This document shows, in pieces, positions 24,856 to 36,156 of a DNA stretch of 64,000 bases. The DNA is taken from assembly GCF_030864355.1 (NCBI RefSeq), contig NC_083396.1:434001-498000 (forward strand), read 5' to 3'. The notes beneath the pieces were generated by a model. That model worked only from the letters and a program-made list of their open reading frames with translations, made no database searches and was not told the DNA's origin. Position 1 is the stretch's first letter. Every line of letters begins with the position of its first letter. The translations under genes and the position numbers were made by a program. Origin of the DNA: Cutaneotrichosporon cavernicola (Eukaryota; Basidiomycota; Tremellomycetes; Trichosporonales; Trichosporonaceae).

Positions 24856-24978
24856 ACCCATAGACCTTGCATGCAGCGACTGAGCTTGTCGTGAGATCTA
24901 GCTCCCGCGATGCAAGTATCATGCATATGTGCCATGTTTCTGCTTTGCTTCCCCATATTCTCAGTCGCCGGTGGGCTT

Positions 24979-25008
24979 CAGGATCCAGCAGGATCCAGCA
25001 GGATCCAG
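24979..25008. repeat. Three direct copies of CAGGATCCAG
   Basis: A 10-nt unit is repeated three times without change, just 3' of the 533-aa gene. Confidence 0.9.
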
Positions 25009-26994
25009 TGCTTGGCTAAAGAGAGCTGCCCACCAGAGATGGTGACCGTGGGGGATTGCCGGAACCCCAGTGCGTGAAGAAACGGATGATATTCTGCTGC
25101 TGTCCGAACATGCGAGCGGTGGCTGGTTCGTAATGTGGCATACGGGGCATTGCTCGCGGCTGGAGATTGACAATGAACCGGAGATTCCGGTCATCCCTGG
25201 GAACCAGCTCCATCTCTGGACAACGTTCTTCAGATCATTCACCGTGCCTGTGGCGCCACTACTGGTATTATTATCTATTGCAAGCCAGACAAATATCCGC
25301 CTATACATGCTCGGCGCAAATCAAAGGGGGCTTAAAGTGGCGTCAGGCATCAACTAACCCTTACAATTCTACCATCTGCTCATCTCCGTCCACTCTGGGA
25401 GCGCTCACTCTCCGCAACTGTTTCTTAAAACTGAATCTGAATTTCGGAGCTTGCAGTTCGTCCAAATAACAAACTATGCATTGACACTACTGTTGCCACA
25501 CCCCATCTCACTGCCACTTCATTAAACCATGCCCAGTCACGTCACGTGTGGTAAGCATGTTTGGCTCTTCGGTTCCTCTTGTTCGGTACCTCTTGTTCGG
25601 TTCCGGCCCTGTTTCGACTTACCATCATCCCGACGTTTGTGCCATCAACCATTATTCAACGCCGTCTAATCCGCGTGCGAAGCCGAGTATCCTGTAAAAA
25701 TGGGGTTAAAAGAGCAGAGGAATCTTTCATTTTGCGCAGTCGTTTCTGGCCCTTTTGGCGCTAGATTGAGCACGGCGCTCCATTCATGCAAGTCACCTTG
25801 CCTGAAACTTACAGAGGGGCGTGGGGTTACGAAAGACATTGAGCGGCAGGGAAATGGGGAGAATACTTTCCTGCAGGTCAGCAGTACCTCGGGAGGCGCT
25901 GACATGTCGGCATAGCCACTATGGCGTGTGAACCGTCACTATACGTAGATCAAGGGTGAGTCGCTGTGTTTTGTTACAGCTGAAAGCTAGTGAAGTCAAA
26001 GCCCAAACTCGTTGGGATCCGTGTCACTCGTCCGAGGCTGCAATGGCAGGTGATGGCTCCCTTGCCTGGTAACAACCGTGGCTGGCGAAAGGGTCCTATG
26101 TCACCTCGACATCTGGTACCTCGGCCCCATCCAGGGAAGTTTAACCCCGGTCGAGCGACCTACCAAACTGTCCTAAGCAGGTAGGAGAAGGAAATGGCGG
26201 CGCTTCTATCGGGGCTGGTTGTTATCGTCGTTTACTGTTTAATCAATTAACGTTGGAAACTCTCCGACGGATGACAGAGGTGGATGGTGGAGTGTTGAAA
26301 ATCAACACTTACTACATGGCCAGTAACTGGAGAGCTGCTACACTTGCGCAGAAGTCGGGTCAGTGTTTCAGGTACCACAACAGGGCTGGGACTCGTTGGA
26401 CTGGCGGGTTGTGTGAAAGGTGGGCCCAGTCCAGCCCGATGTGTACCACACATGCACACGGGCCAACAAAATGGAAGACTCGTGGATCTGGATGTACAGA
26501 ATGCAAGACGTATTTACGTGGGGACTGATTGTCAGTTGGGTAGGCTAGTGAGAGAGGAGCGGAGTAGGAAAGGCGTCGACTTGAGGTGAAGGAGGAATAG
26601 GTCGAAATGAAATTGTGGACCCTCGAGGTGGCCGTGAGAGAAGAGTGAACGCGTGTGGCCATGCTGTGCAATAAACTGGGGCTGACTGAGAAATTAGCCT
26701 CAGGCTGTGATGTGTATCGCCGAGGTCAGAAGTTGGGCGGAGAATGTGATACTGACTGACAGACGAACAACGGTTGGACTCGATGGGTACTCTATCGGCC
26801 GTCGACGATCGACGATTGACGATTGACCATTGGCCATCGACGCAGTGCCACGCCGCACGGAGGGTAATGATCACGCTCACCGGCGCTACCGCCGGCAGAG
26901 AGAGCTGCAAACCCCGTTCGAGTGCATATGTGCCGGACCCCATAGCGGACAGCGACAGTGTGTTCGACAGCTCGATTTCCTCTTTTCTGTTGAG

Positions 26995-27114
26995 AAGTCG
27001 CCACCTACCGGGCTAGCCGGACTACAGCGAGCCAGATCACCGCCCCGCCATCTCAAGTCGCCACCTACCAGGCTAGCCGGACTACAGCGAGCCAGATCAC
27101 CGCCCCGCCATCTC
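26995..27114. repeat. Two 60-bp tandem copies
   Basis: Two adjoining 60-nt copies beginning AAGTCGCCACCTACC differ at one base (G at 27010 versus A at 27070). Both contain CTAGCCGGACTACAGCGAGC. No coding role is evident. Confidence 0.95.
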
Positions 27115-27346
27115 AGCATTTAGGCATACACGCCGCTTTTTTCCAACATCTGGTTGTGAAGAAGGGCGATTCGCGGCCTCTGCTTCTAGAATGCCTGTAC
27201 CTCAATTCTGTCAAAACTAGGACACGTCAGGCTCATCTTGCATTTCTCTCGCTTTCGTTGGCTGAATCTTCATTCACGCAGATCTTGGCTCCCTCGGCAT
27301 GATACTCCTTATCTGTGGTCCCCCATACCCACGCACTCGTAGCCAT

Positions 27347-27415
27347 CCTTCAATCGCTCGGCTTGTGAGCACTATCGTGGAGCTCGAGAGTGCTCGCAAG
27401 CCGAGCGATTGGAGG
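27347..27415. repeat. Near-perfect inverted repeat, 27-nt arms, 15-nt loop
   Basis: Arm 27347-27373 pairs with 27389-27415 over 27 positions with two mismatches, both T in the left arm against C in the reverse complement of the right arm (G:T-compatible in RNA). The loop 27374-27388 contains GAGCTC. It could fold as a long RNA or DNA hairpin. No flanking target duplication was seen. Confidence 0.9.
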
Positions 27416-27923
27416 TGAAATCGAAATCCCGACCTCGGAAAGATGTACCAGGAACCACCCTCCTTTATTCGCGGAATGCCGAGCTCATGTGCCTTTGAAC
27501 CTGGTCACTTTTCGTCACCAGGTACCCTCAGCCCCAAAGCTCCAACCGTGGCGCCGCTGCCGCCAAACCCGCATTCTACGGCCATGACCAAGAACACGTG
27601 CCAGGACACGTCATCCCCAGGGTCCAAGCCACTTGGCTTCAGAGTGCCTCGCGCTCCATCGGCCGCGTTCCCTCGATTCAGAAGCCGAGTCACGTAAAGA
27701 TGACAGACGTATGTGGTCACCCCACGTGGACTCCGCGATTCCGACATGTTGAAACATTCAACATAAGAACACAAAACCGCGCCTCCACGCACATGCGTCG
27801 TGCACAATGTGTCGGCGTGTTGGGCCACAGCACGGCCAATCGCAAATGTGGTGGTAAAACCGAACAAACTCGTAGGCTCATGCGTTCTGGGTGTGGCGGG
27901 TATGCACGCGGGTACTGGTGATA

Positions 27924-28079
27924 ATTCAAGTTGTCGCGTCTCTGCATTCACTTCATACCCGTCAACACGAGTCTGTGGCGCGTGCTTGTAATAATTCAAC
28001 ACGAGTCTGTGGCGCGTGCTTGTGATTATTCAAGTTGTCGCGTCTCTGCATTCACTTCATACCCGTCAACACGAGTCTG
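27924..28079. repeat. Nested direct duplications of 52 and 28 nt
   Basis: The 52 nt at 27924-27975 recur exactly at 28028-28079. Overlapping the first copy, 28 nt at 27962-27989 recur exactly at 27996-28023. The order suggests two successive slippage or template-switch duplications. No gene overlaps. Confidence 0.9.
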
Positions 28080-28631
28080 AGCGGCGCCACACTTGTTGCG
28101 CGAGCCCTGGGTGGTTTGGCGTCATCGTTATAGAGACGTTGCAGGGATTCGTCTATAGTAAATGGCAGCTCATAACATGACCGGCATAGTTCCCAGGCGC
28201 CTTAGCTGATAGGGAGGCGATAAATCTCGATTGACCGGCGGTACTATACCTCTCATCGACTTATTGCTTTCGGAGGCGTGCAATCGGTTCGCGGAAGGCC
28301 GCAAAAACCGTGGTTGTGATCAAACTCCACTCTGACAAGTCACAGGATCGTTCCTCGCAACCCACAAGAGTTTGGCCTCGCTCGAAAGCGAACACTTAAG
28401 ATCTGTACTGTCTTTAATATATCCAATGGAAGTTCGAACGAATCCGCTGCGGCGCAGATCGCTGATTGGTAAAAGAAGGGATACTGACATTGTGTGTGGG
28501 GATTATATGCACAGGCAACTTCAGATATGAACGGTTCGTGGATCGAACAAGAGACGCGAATCCGGGCAGACTGCCCAGCAGCCTCCGCAGAGTGCCAAAT
28601 AAGTACAGATAGAGTCCAATATATACTATAA

Positions 28632-31071
28632 TCATATTCCGGGGGTTGGAGGGAAGAAGGCCATTAGAGTGCTGAAGTCGGCGAAGGGCATGAGCTCGCC
28701 GGCGAGCTCGGTGCTGTCGGCCCACATAGGGTTGGTCTGTAGGAACTCGAAGAGCGAGTTGACCTCGTTGTGAGCCTCGGCCTCCTGTGATGGTGGCGCG
28801 AGGATGTCAAGGATACGCATGCAACGATCAGCGAGCGGGTCGCCCTTGAACTGGCGTAATGTCTCGGTAGCGAGGCGGATACTCTCGCGCCAGACGCCTT
28901 GGTCGGGCGAGCCGGGGTCGGCGTGCAGTGCGATGAGAGGCACGAAGCTCGCCTGGAAGAGGAAGTGGCTGATGTCAGAGACGAACAATAGGGTGGGTGA
29001 AGGAGAGAGCGACTCACAGGCCATACCACTTTTCTAGGGCATTCGGGATGCGGTCCTTGAAGAACCGGTTGATGTCGTCGATCGTGTCTGTCGCACAAGA
29101 CAGGCACACGTCCGAGAGGATGTAGTCGGCTTGAGGCTCGTTGCTGGGTGGACTGCCGCGCGTGCTCAGCGGCAGACGCTTCAATGCGCGCTCGAGGAAG
29201 GCACGGCGAGCCATGATGATGCGGAGGTTGCAATACCGCCAGAACAGCTTGTGTGCCGAGAAGTGGAGCCAAGGCGTGTCACTGAACATTTGGACTGTTG
29301 CGGCGGCGCTCATCCACGCCGGCACGCGCGAGTACGAGTGGCGCAGCTGAGCGTCGAGCTCGAGCACGTCCTTCGAGGGTGGTGGAGGGGTCGAGATGAC
29401 ATTTGTGTAGCACGAGTTACCAGTTCGTACCAGAGAAGCCTGGTGGATGAGGGATGAGTAGACTGTCGTCTCGCGCGCGGGTGGTGGGACGGTGGCTGAG
29501 GATGGCGTAAAGTCCCTATCCTGGACATCGTGCACCATCTTGACGTCCGCGTCGAGGTACGGGAGAAGGATCGGGCGACCGAACGTGATGCACGCACCGG
29601 CATCGAAGATGAACAGCACCCACCAGACTCGTCGTCTGAGGTCAGCTACTGGGTTCCACAAAAAACTGCTTGGGACTCACCGCACTTCACGCTCAAACGG
29701 CTTGATGTTCCATAGCGGCAGCTCGCGATGCAGACCGAGACCGATAGCCATGCGTATAGCGATGCCCAGGTAAACGCTGCCCGAGTTGGACTTGTTGCGC
29801 TTCTGCGAGATGTTGGAGAGAAGTGTGAAGGCCTGGACGAGGACAAGTGATCCGGTCTCGAGGTGGCCGACGTTGATGACGGCGTCGGCGCGCTCGAGGA
29901 AGTGGTCGACGAAGTACATCGGCATACCTGCGCAGAACGCGCCAAGAGAAATGACCGTGTTGACCAACAAGTTCCATCTGATGTCAGCTGGCGTTCCCAT
30001 GTGGCCAGCTGGCACTTACTGCGACGGGTCCGGCTGGGCGATGACCTGGGCGAATTGGGCGCGGAAAGTCGCCTCGTGCAGAATCGGGTACTGGGTGTGG
30101 TAGTGCTGGAAGTAGGCGTCGATACACTCGATGACTTGTGGATGTGTTGGCATCCAGTCTGGCGGAGGAACAGAGACCGGTGCGTCATTGTCGACACCCG
30201 CGAGGCTGACACCACCTGCCGTGATCTGCAAGATGCGCAGGAGACTGGCGCCGCTCGCGAAGCCGAGGTAGCCCTGGTTATCGGGCTCGACGCTCAGACT
30301 TGCGGTGCCGTCATGGCCCTTGTTGGCATGACGCTCGCACCACTCGTATCCGCTCGCATGTCTTGGCTGGCGCTCGTATGCGTCTGGTGTCGCTCCGTTG
30401 GGCATGGACGCCGAGAGCGTTGGGGGTGGCCGGAGGTTGATGGGCGCGGGCAGGGGCGCATGATCGAACAGGCCTTGTGACGAGGCTGGCGACACGGCTG
30501 GGTGATGTAAAAGAGAAACCGTCGACCCAGGCGTGTGCTTCAGTCCAGGCGGGGAGCGGAGGGAAGGGGTGGATCGGAAGAGGTCACTGCCTGGCGACGG
30601 TGGGCGACTGGGCAGCTTGCGCTTGCGGTCGCCATCGGGGTCAGCGCCCGCTGCGTCGTCAATGTTGAGGTGTGGGGCATGCTCTGCAAGTAGGCCTTCG
30701 AGCCGCGCCATCCGGTCTCTCATCTCGGCGATATACCTAAAGTCAGTGCTCCCACACAGGTCGGGTCGGCTCACTTCTTGCCGCGGCGCGGCACCTCGGG
30801 TTCGGGAAAGACACATGTCTTGCCATACCGCTTGCACTGGTTGCATGGCTGGATGCGGTCACACTGGTGGTCAGCTTGGGAAGGATGAGAGCCGAGCGGC
30901 AGCGGATAACGTCAAAGTTGAGGGAAGACTGACCTTGCGCTTGAGCCGCCGGCACTCTACGCACTAAGGAAGGGTCAGCTGTCTGTACAAAGTGGTCGAG
31001 CGGGGACCCACAGAGATACGGGTCGGAGGGGGTTCGTGCTCGCTGCCACTATTGTTGTCTTCGTCCTTCAT
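28632..31071 (-). CDS. Zn(II)2Cys6 transcription factor with fungal middle-homology domain
   Basis: Exons 31071-31012, 30963-30934, 30863-30775, 30736-30020, 29977-29681, 29635-29018 and 28968-28632 give 715 aa; introns are 48, 70, 38, 42, 45 and 49 nt. The DNA-binding cluster is complete with C21, C24, C31, C37, C40 and C47, exact C-X2-C-X6-C-X5-C-X2-C-X6-C spacing, and is spread over three exons. A coiled-coil-like helix follows (YIAEMRDRMARLEGLLAEH). From about residue 240 the fungal_trans region is visible (DAYFQHYHTQYPILHEATF, then IAIRMAIGLGLHRE and RRVWWVLFIFD). Such factors activate metabolic genes from promoter CGG elements. It is divergent from the Yfh7-like gene and near two transporters and a hydroxylase, so a local regulatory role is possible but unproven. 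Confidence 0.92.
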
Positions 31072-31536
31072 TGTCGGCCGTAACTATATAAATTGCGGGG
31101 GAAGTGGTATTGTTGTGGAGGTGTGGTGGGCTGGGTTAGGTAAAGTGGGTTAGTTGGTACCTTTGGAATTCCAAAGCGCAAAGGCGGATCTTTGGGGCCG
31201 CCCTCCCACTTTGGCTGCCCCACCAAACTGACGCCCTCCACCAAACTCAACAATCACGTCTTCGCTGAAGACAGCCTCCTCTAACCTCCTCATCGTGTTG
31301 TGGATGATGGATTTTCTCGCGACGACTTGAATATAACTACTTGAGACACTAGTTGAACGTCGACGAGTGGATCCTGTGCATAAATGCAGGGCCCAAAGTC
31401 ATCGGCTCAGAGGGCGGAGCGGAGAGCCCGCTTACCGGTCTAGTATCACCCGAAATGGCCACTACATCATGTCGCGTGCAGTTGCACTTTCCTTGTCTCT
31501 TGCCTTGCTGTCTTGCTATCTCTCCATCTCGCCACC
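31072..31536. promoter_or_regulatory. Divergent promoter between Zn2Cys6 gene and kinase gene
   Basis: About 465 nt separate the two start codons. A CTATATAAA-like string at about 31083-31091 lies very close to the minus-strand start. The plus-strand side ends in a CT-rich leader with GCCACC directly before ATG. No paired CGG triplet element was recognised with confidence. Confidence 0.5.
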
Positions 31537-32434
31537 ATGATCACACTGGACATTGACTCGCTCGCCCAGCGCATCATCGACGCTGCTACTTGGTGAGCTT
31601 TTCATTTTAAACTTTGTTGACACCAGCCACCCCGAAAGGCGATACATTGTTGGTGCGGACATAACCTGAGGAGCGGGCTGATACCAGCTATCGGCGGCAT
31701 CCCAGGCTCGGGGAAGAGCACAGTCGCGTACCCTCTTGTGGACCGGATTAACGCGCTTGCGGGTACCGATGTCGCGATGGGCCTCGGCACCGATGGGTGG
31801 CATTATTCGCAGGCCCAACTGCGTGCGATGAACGTAAGCTTTCGGAGGGAAAGGTCTAACAGCAGGATTCGGAGATGCTATTCAGGCGGCGGGGAGCACA
31901 CTTTACATTCGACGGGCTCGGGTACGAGTCCTTTGTGCGGACGCTGGATGAGCCAGAGGTGCAGTTCCCATCGTTCTCGCATTGCGACAAGGACCCCGTT
32001 GCAGACGGCGGCTGGATCCGGCCACAGCACAGGATTGTGTGAGTCACCAAGTGTCACCGTCCCCGCCATGATCACCGTCGCCCCGCTGATCCTAGGGTGA
32101 TTGAGGGCCTGCACTCTCTGCTGGACAAAGCACCGTGGTCGACCGCTGCACTGCGCTACGATGAGAAGGTGTGGGTCGACACTCCTATCGAAGTTGCACG
32201 CGACCGCATCATTAGGAGGCACCTCAACGATGGTGTCGAGGCTACGCTTGAAGCTGCGACGCGGCGGGCTGAGGGATCGGACCTGTATGTGGTTTACGTG
32301 GTATGGCTGACCCCAGCTTGAACGCTCGGACACTGCGGAAACACGTCCTCACCCCTACAGTGGTTGTGCAGGACACGGTTGCTCCTCCGCGGGCACACGT
32401 GCCCATCGAGGCGTCAAAAGCGGTCGCGGCGTAG
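31537..32434 (+). CDS. yfh7: Yfh7-like P-loop kinase (PRK/uridine-kinase type)
   Basis: Exons 31537-31592, 31627-31652, 31688-31833, 31866-32038, 32096-32284 and 32317-32434 give 235 aa. Walker A is GIPGSGKST at residues 31-39. GTDGWHYSQAQLRAM resembles the substrate-loop motif of the phosphoribulokinase/uridine-kinase/pantothenate-kinase group. RRRGAHFTFDG, the FSHCDKDPV block, VVIEGLHSLL and the lid Arg-rich IIRRHLNDGVEATLE also fit Yfh7. The substrate is not known for the yeast protein. Introns are 34, 35, 32, 57 and 32 nt, four of them ultrashort. The third has a CAGCAG tandem acceptor; placing the cut at 31865 leaves room for the CTAAC branch site. Leaving out any of the introns breaks a conserved block. 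Confidence 0.88.
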
Positions 32435-33511
32435 GGAGTATATCTGGGGCAGTCGTATTCACGTCTTGAGATCTGGAGACCATAGTATGCATGCGCATGA
32501 CAGCAGCGAGGGGGATTAGGGAGGGGATAGGTGCTCCATATTTTGGCCGAGCCAACCGACATCCGATGTCGCAGAGTGATCTAATCCCCTATCGCCTACT
32601 GAACATTCGACTTGCTCGCTTTACATATTTCCAGATGCATGTAGATGGTCTGTCAACAGTTGATCAATGTTCAGCTTTTGGAACCTGAAGAGTCTCGGAT
32701 TCTTGGGGGTGGCGACAAGTCAGAGGTAGTTTGAAGAAGCGGCAACCTGGAATGCCGACCCGATCCTGTCAACCAACCGGTTACACCGGCACATTCCTCG
32801 GAACGATGTCTCCCTAACGTTGAAGAGGCCGTCATCGTCCATCGCTATCACTCTGTCCACTGCTGCAACCCCCTCAGTTCAGCGGACAGCAATGCCGCTC
32901 TGGCGCTCAGCAACAACACAATGCCCACCTCCGCAATGTACGACCGCGTTCCGCCCTTGGTCGTGAGGGTGAACCAGCGCTGACACTATTGTTGGATCTC
33001 TCCCCTCGTGGCCACACTAGCGCGAGGAGCTAATTAGCGGGACCTCGACCCCGCATCGTGACAACAAGCCTAACGGCCCCACATCCGCGCTGGGACACCG
33101 GAACCATTAGCAACTTGGCAGGCTGCCAAGTGCCTCGGGCCTGAACAACACGGGCTCATGCTGGGGTGGTGCGTTATACACGTACATCGTGATCAGCAGG
33201 CCTTGAGTGGGCGGAGACAAGGCTCCGCAGATTGTAGTGGACACCGTCATGCAAGTCATTCCAACATCTACCAGGCACGGTTGGAAAGAGCCGATATGAC
33301 ATGGTCCAACTTAATCTGATGACGTTCGGGGGGTGCCGACGACTCCGAGGCTGCTCTAGTTGCGAGAGACAATGTCAGTTGTGAGGTATGAAGTACCTCT
33401 GTCGGACTTGTGTCCGCTTTAGATACTGCTCTCTCTCTCTCATGCAACGTCAAGCCAACGAACACAAGATATAAAGCACCTCCAACAGCGCCTGACAGCA
33501 CAACCAACACA
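32435..33511. other. Intergenic upstream of sugar transporter 1
   Basis: About 1.1 kb with no gene seen. The last 100 nt hold a CT run (33430-33440) and a TATA-like element, the likely core promoter of the transporter. Confidence 0.5.
33469..33476 (+). promoter_or_regulatory. TATA-like element of sugar transporter 1
   Basis: ATATAAAG lies about 36 nt before the start codon at 33512, just after a CT-rich tract. The spacing implies a very short leader. Promoter activity is inferred only from motif and position. Confidence 0.45.
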
Positions 33512-35270
33512 ATGTCGGACATTGATACCAAGCACGAGGCATCGCACATCGAGGCCCCTCTTCGCGAGTCTAAGAGTGGCCTCTTCAAGAATGCCAAAAT
33601 GTAAGCTGACCCAGTATCATCATCTCACGCCAGTGTGGGCATTACGTCGCTCGCAACCCTCGGCGGCTTCCTCTTCGGCTACGACCAGGGCGTAGTTGGG
33701 AATGTACTTGCCCTTCAACGCTTCGGAGCAGACTTTCCCCGGGTCTATATGGACGCAAACATCAAGGGATGGTTCGTATCATCTCTCCTCCTCGGGGCGT
33801 GGTTCGGCTCGCTCCTCTCCGGACCTCTCTGCGACAAACTTGGCAGGAAGCGGAGTATCATGTTCCAAGTGCTCGTATTCACCCTCGGCTCGGCTCTGCA
33901 GACCGGCGCTCGTGTCGAGGCTCACATGTTCGCCGGGCGTATCATTGCTGGGCTCTCCATCGGGTCGCTCACTCACATCGTTCCCATGTACATTGCTGAG
34001 CTGGCGCCCGCGGCGATGCGCGGCGCCCTTGTCGCCCTACAGCAGCTCAGCATCACCCTCGGTATCCTGTTCAGCTACTGGATCGCGTACGGTACCTCTC
34101 ACATTGGCGGTACGCGGTGCTCTGATATCCCATACTCTGGCCCAAAGGGGCCGGACGGACACGCGACCTTTGACGCGTACAACGACGTCCCGGCTGGCGG
34201 GTGCACGGGACAGAGTCAGGCCGCGTGGCGCGTGCCGGTAGGCATCCAAATTCTTCCAGGCCTGATCCTCGGTATCGGCATGTTCTTTATGCCGTATTCG
34301 CCTCGCTGGCTCGTCGAAGTTGGCCGTGACGACGAGGCTAAGGCTACGTTATCCCGTCTCCGTTCATTGCCGATCGACGACCCGGACGTCGTCCGCGAGT
34401 TTGTCGAGATCAAGGCTGAGGTCATCACCATCCGTCAGATCCGAGAGACCCGGGGTACGGGGAAGAGCGGCCTCGCCCGAGCCCTCCAGCCATACGTCGA
34501 GCTCCTCTCCACCAAATCCAACTTCCACCGCCTGTACATCGGGTGCACGACCATGTTCTTCCAGCAGTTTATCGGGTGTAACGCGATCATCTACGTGAGT
34601 CATCCAATGATTTAACTGATGGAAGTACGCGCCGACCATCTTCGCCCAGCTCGGCATGGACCCTAACACAACCTCGCTCCTTGCGACAGGCGTTTACGGA
34701 ATCACGAATACGCTGTTCACGCTCCCCGCCGTCTTCTTCCTGGACCGCGTCGGCCGGCGCAAGCTCCTCATGGTTGGTGCGGCTGGATGTTTCGTCTCCC
34801 TCGTTATGGTTGGATCGCTCGTCGCCGCCTTCGGCCACGACTGGCCCAAATACGCCGTCCAAGGCCGGGTCGCCATCGCGTTTGTGTACATCTACGATGT
34901 CTTCTTCTCGTTCTCATGGGCACCGATCGGATGGGTCCTCCCGTCCGAGATCTTTAACCTCGCAACACGTTCCACGGCTGTTAGCATCACGACGAGCACA
35001 ACGTGGATGTCCAACTTTATCATTGGCGTCGTGTCGCCCTTGATGCTCGAGAAGATCCCGCACGGCGGCACGTATTTCTTCTTTGCGGGCTTTGCCGTGC
35101 TCGGGTTTATCTCGACCTACTTCTTCCTTCCCGAGACAAGGCGCGTCGCCCTCGAGGACATGGACGCGATCTGGGGCGCTAAGACGAGCGATGAGGATCG
35201 CCACATTGCGGACACTGTGCTCCGCGAGATCGAGCAAGGCGAGGATGCCAAGCGCGGTGCTACGGTTTAG
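33512..35270 (+). CDS. MFS sugar porter 1
   Basis: Exons 33512-33600, 33634-34594 and 34626-35270 give 564 aa. Sugar-porter signatures are present: GGFLFGYDQGVVGN in TM1, DKLGRKR after TM2, the GR and VPMYIAELAP region, PYSPRWLVEVGR after TM6, QQFIGCNAIIYYAPT in TM7, DRVGRRKL after TM8 and PETRRVALEDMD after TM12. A long extracellular-type loop with Cys and Gly (about residues 195-225) is typical of some fungal porters. The introns are 33 and 31 nt; the second interrupts TM7 exactly between two Tyr codons. Likely a plasma-membrane importer of hexose or a related sugar. Confidence 0.93.
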
Positions 35271-35700
35271 GAAGGAGACGGAAATGCGTGAGAGGGTGAT
35301 CATGAAGAAGGACGTAGAACTTGAATCAGCGGCGGCGACTACATTCAACTAGTTGAATTGGCTGCTGCAGCTGGTGTGACTTGGGCCGTAGTAGTGGAAC
35401 TGATGTCAATCAAATTTGTGAGTGATAGTGAGAGGATGCACTTGTCTACTATGCCTGGTGACCATACACAGGAGTGTCTTGCTACGTTCCCGCCCCTGTA
35501 CTCTGCCATTCGGGCATTCGTGGGCGTGGCGACCCTCGTCCAAGTAGACCGTCACCGTCCACGTTTCTTCTCCTAACCCCCCCCAAAGTCTGATCTCATT
35601 ACGCCACGAGCGTGGGCTGGGTGGGCAATCAGTGCCTTGCAGGATACCTGGTTATCACCCCCTTCCATCGCATACCAGCCCCTTCTACCCCGTGTCAGAG
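35271..35700. other. Intergenic, 3' flank of transporter and leader of small gene
   Basis: About 430 nt without a supported gene. The last 130 nt are C/T-rich and may be the leader of the putative small gene. Confidence 0.45.
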
Positions 35701-36156
35701 ATGCTTCATGAGACGCAATCTCCTCCGCGAATGTTCGCCCCACCCCAAACGATGCCGGGTACACCCTATCCACTGAATGGTCTTGGGCCCTTTGGGCCCG
35801 TGCGTTCCGAGGCGGAGCGCCACAGCCACATCCTTAAGTGAGACCAGAGCTCCGAGGCGGTGTAGTCCAGCTCTATCCACCAACCACACGCTGGACGTGG
35901 TGGTGATGGCAGACCACTCACCGGCGACGAGCCCTCCACAGGCCACACTGAAGTCTTGGAGACTCCATCCGAAGGACCTCCCAGGTTCCTCACCTCGGTT
36001 CATGAGGTCTCAAAGAATGCAGGCTCGGCGGGCCGACCGCTCGGGTCCCCATCCCTCGATCCGAACGCGTCCCTGTCAACACGCCAACACTGGTCCGAGC
36101 GCGGTGGGCACCCTCCACCCTCGAACACGATCACGGGACGCGGTGACAGGCGGTAA
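35701..36156 (+). CDS. Putative 126-aa hydrophilic protein, two exons
   Basis: Exons 35701-35837 and 35913-36156 join across a 75-nt intron (GTGAGA donor, TGATGGCAG acceptor) into one frame ending TAA. The product is rich in Gly, Pro, Ser, Thr and charged residues (for example ETPSEGPPRFLTSVHEVSK), has almost no hydrophobic core and is probably disordered. A C/T-rich leader precedes the ATG. I do not recognise a family; it could be a small stress-type hydrophilic protein, but that is only an impression from composition. Additional 3' exons are possible. Confidence 0.45.

Larger units (their letters stand above)
24856..28631. other. Gene-poor repeat-bearing stretch
   Basis: About 3.8 kb with no supported gene. 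It carries several local repeats listed separately (24979-25008, 26995-27114, 27347-27415, 27924-28079). Frames at 24961-25308 and 27505-28002 on the minus strand and 27443-27697 on the plus strand lack splice logic or motifs. No transposase or reverse-transcriptase fragment is recognisable. Confidence 0.45.

Noticed and set aside
27505..28002. 165-codon minus-strand frame in the repeat region
   Set aside because: No ATG in its first 100 codons; it overlaps duplicated DNA and has no motif.
26995..28079. CRISPR-like array
   Set aside because: Repeats are only tandem or nested pairs, with no regular spacers; the organism is eukaryotic.
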